Shown one piece after another: positions 63,768 to 64,000 of a stretch of 64,000 nt of DNA. Source of the DNA: Rhodospirillaceae bacterium (GTDB lineage Bacteria; Pseudomonadota; Alphaproteobacteria; UBA8366); assembly GCA_002716125.1 (NCBI GenBank), contig PAZH01000022.1, forward strand, positions 3,243-67,242, written 5' to 3'. How positions within the stretch are numbered: position 1 is the first letter of the stretch; each line of letters starts with the position of its first letter. Both the position numbers and the translations under genes were made by a program. Under the pieces are notes generated by a model that was not told the DNA's origin, made no database searches, and saw only the letters and a program-made list of their open reading frames with translations.

Positions 63768-64000
63768 TCAGCCGCCGGCTACACCCAGAGTGCCGATGGC
63801 GATGCTGACGGCCGCCTGCGTCGGATCGATCACCGGTACGCCGAGAGCGTCTTCCAAGGGGGCTCGATGTTTTGCCATCCCGGCACATCCCATGATGATG
63901 ACATCGGCGCCGTCTTCGTCTCGAAGCGCCTGCCCAACCGCCGACATGCGGGAGAAAGTATCGGCACCACCTTCGACATCGGCGACGGAAAGGCCGAGGG
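63768..64000 (-). CDS. Aspartate/glutamate/hydantoin racemase family protein, partial
   Basis: Only the C-terminal 76 residues are in the window; the frame is open at the right edge. It reads ADVIIMGCAGMAKHRAPLEDALGVPVIDPTQAAVSIA, in two pieces, and ends LGVAGG. The GCAGM Cys is the second catalytic Cys of Asp/Glu racemases, and VIDPTQAAV is typical of the hydantoin racemase and maleate isomerase-like branch. Upstream length and start are unknown. It is 47 bp before the SGNH gene on the same strand. Confidence 0.82.
   Translation of the reverse strand, partial: LGLSVADVEGGADTFSRMSAVGQALRDEDGADVIIMGCAGMAKHRAPLEDALGVPVIDPTQAAVSIAIGTLGVAGG

Overview
The window is dense, GC-rich bacterial chromosome with almost no intergenic space. 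Gene content suggests a free-living, aerobic, metabolically versatile Gram-negative, most likely an alphaproteobacterium of Rhodospirillales type. The pointers are an NnrU-family protein, a single-domain cereblon-like CULT protein of the Magnetospirillum kind, a double-domain polyphosphate kinase 2, an OxyR/Dps/KatG cluster, several lipoproteins and many catabolic oxidoreductases. This lineage call is inferred from family content, not from a marker gene. No rRNA, tRNA, IS element or CRISPR array was seen.

Layout. 1-3.3 kb: end of nnrU, argG, an RraA-family protein and a lipoprotein. 3.3-11.4 kb: a luciferase-like monooxygenase, a gentisate route (3-hydroxybenzoate 6-monooxygenase, gentisate 1,2-dioxygenase, alpha/beta hydrolase), MFS and EamA transporters, and a ThDP enzyme. 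11.4-15.1 kb: an orphan xanthine-dehydrogenase-type Mo subunit behind a 10-bp inverted repeat, a MoaD-like protein and a zinc-less MDR oxidoreductase. 15.1-16.3 kb: a three-gene fragment that looks like phage tail/structural genes, cut off at an AT-rich patch. 16.4-19.7 kb: polyphosphate:AMP phosphotransferase, a luciferase-like oxidoreductase, and a GST-family gene with an in-frame UGA exactly where the catalytic Cys should be. 19.7-25.4 kb: a leftward run of FAD oxidase, MmgE/PrpD, aconitase-like large and small subunits, a TusA-like protein and a TauD-like dioxygenase. 25.5-32.8 kb: msrA, a CULT protein next to a QueE with atypical cysteines, PEBP, two GFA proteins, hydrolase, MDR, OYE and enoyl-CoA hydratase. 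32.9-43.7 kb: a frameshifted histidine kinase, a translationally coupled MFS/esterase/amidohydrolase operon, SDR, methyltransferase, an interrupted acyl-CoA dehydrogenase-like gene and an amber-interrupted lipoprotein hydrolase. 43.8-54 kb: recQ, acetyltransferases, TauE, SDRs, acyl-CoA dehydrogenase and a frameshifted Bcr/CflA transporter. 53.8-57.6 kb: oxyR facing dps and katG. 57.7-64 kb: TauD-like dioxygenase, FMN reductase, two more luciferase-like enzymes flanking an amidohydrolase and a cupin, an SGNH hydrolase and the end of an Asp/Glu racemase-family gene.

Two themes stand out. First, the GST gene at 18980-19681 is best read as a selenoprotein: the UGA sits at the resource-defining catalytic position of the S-x-x-x-C-P motif and is followed by a stem-loop at the right spacing for a bacterial SECIS. 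Second, five other genes carry single interrupting lesions (TAA, TAG, TGA, two frameshifts). This means either active gene decay or sequence errors, and it is the background against which the selenocysteine reading must be judged. Five luciferase-like flavin/F420 enzymes and two paralogous amidohydrolases in separate coupled operons suggest catabolism of unusual heterocyclic or aromatic substrates.
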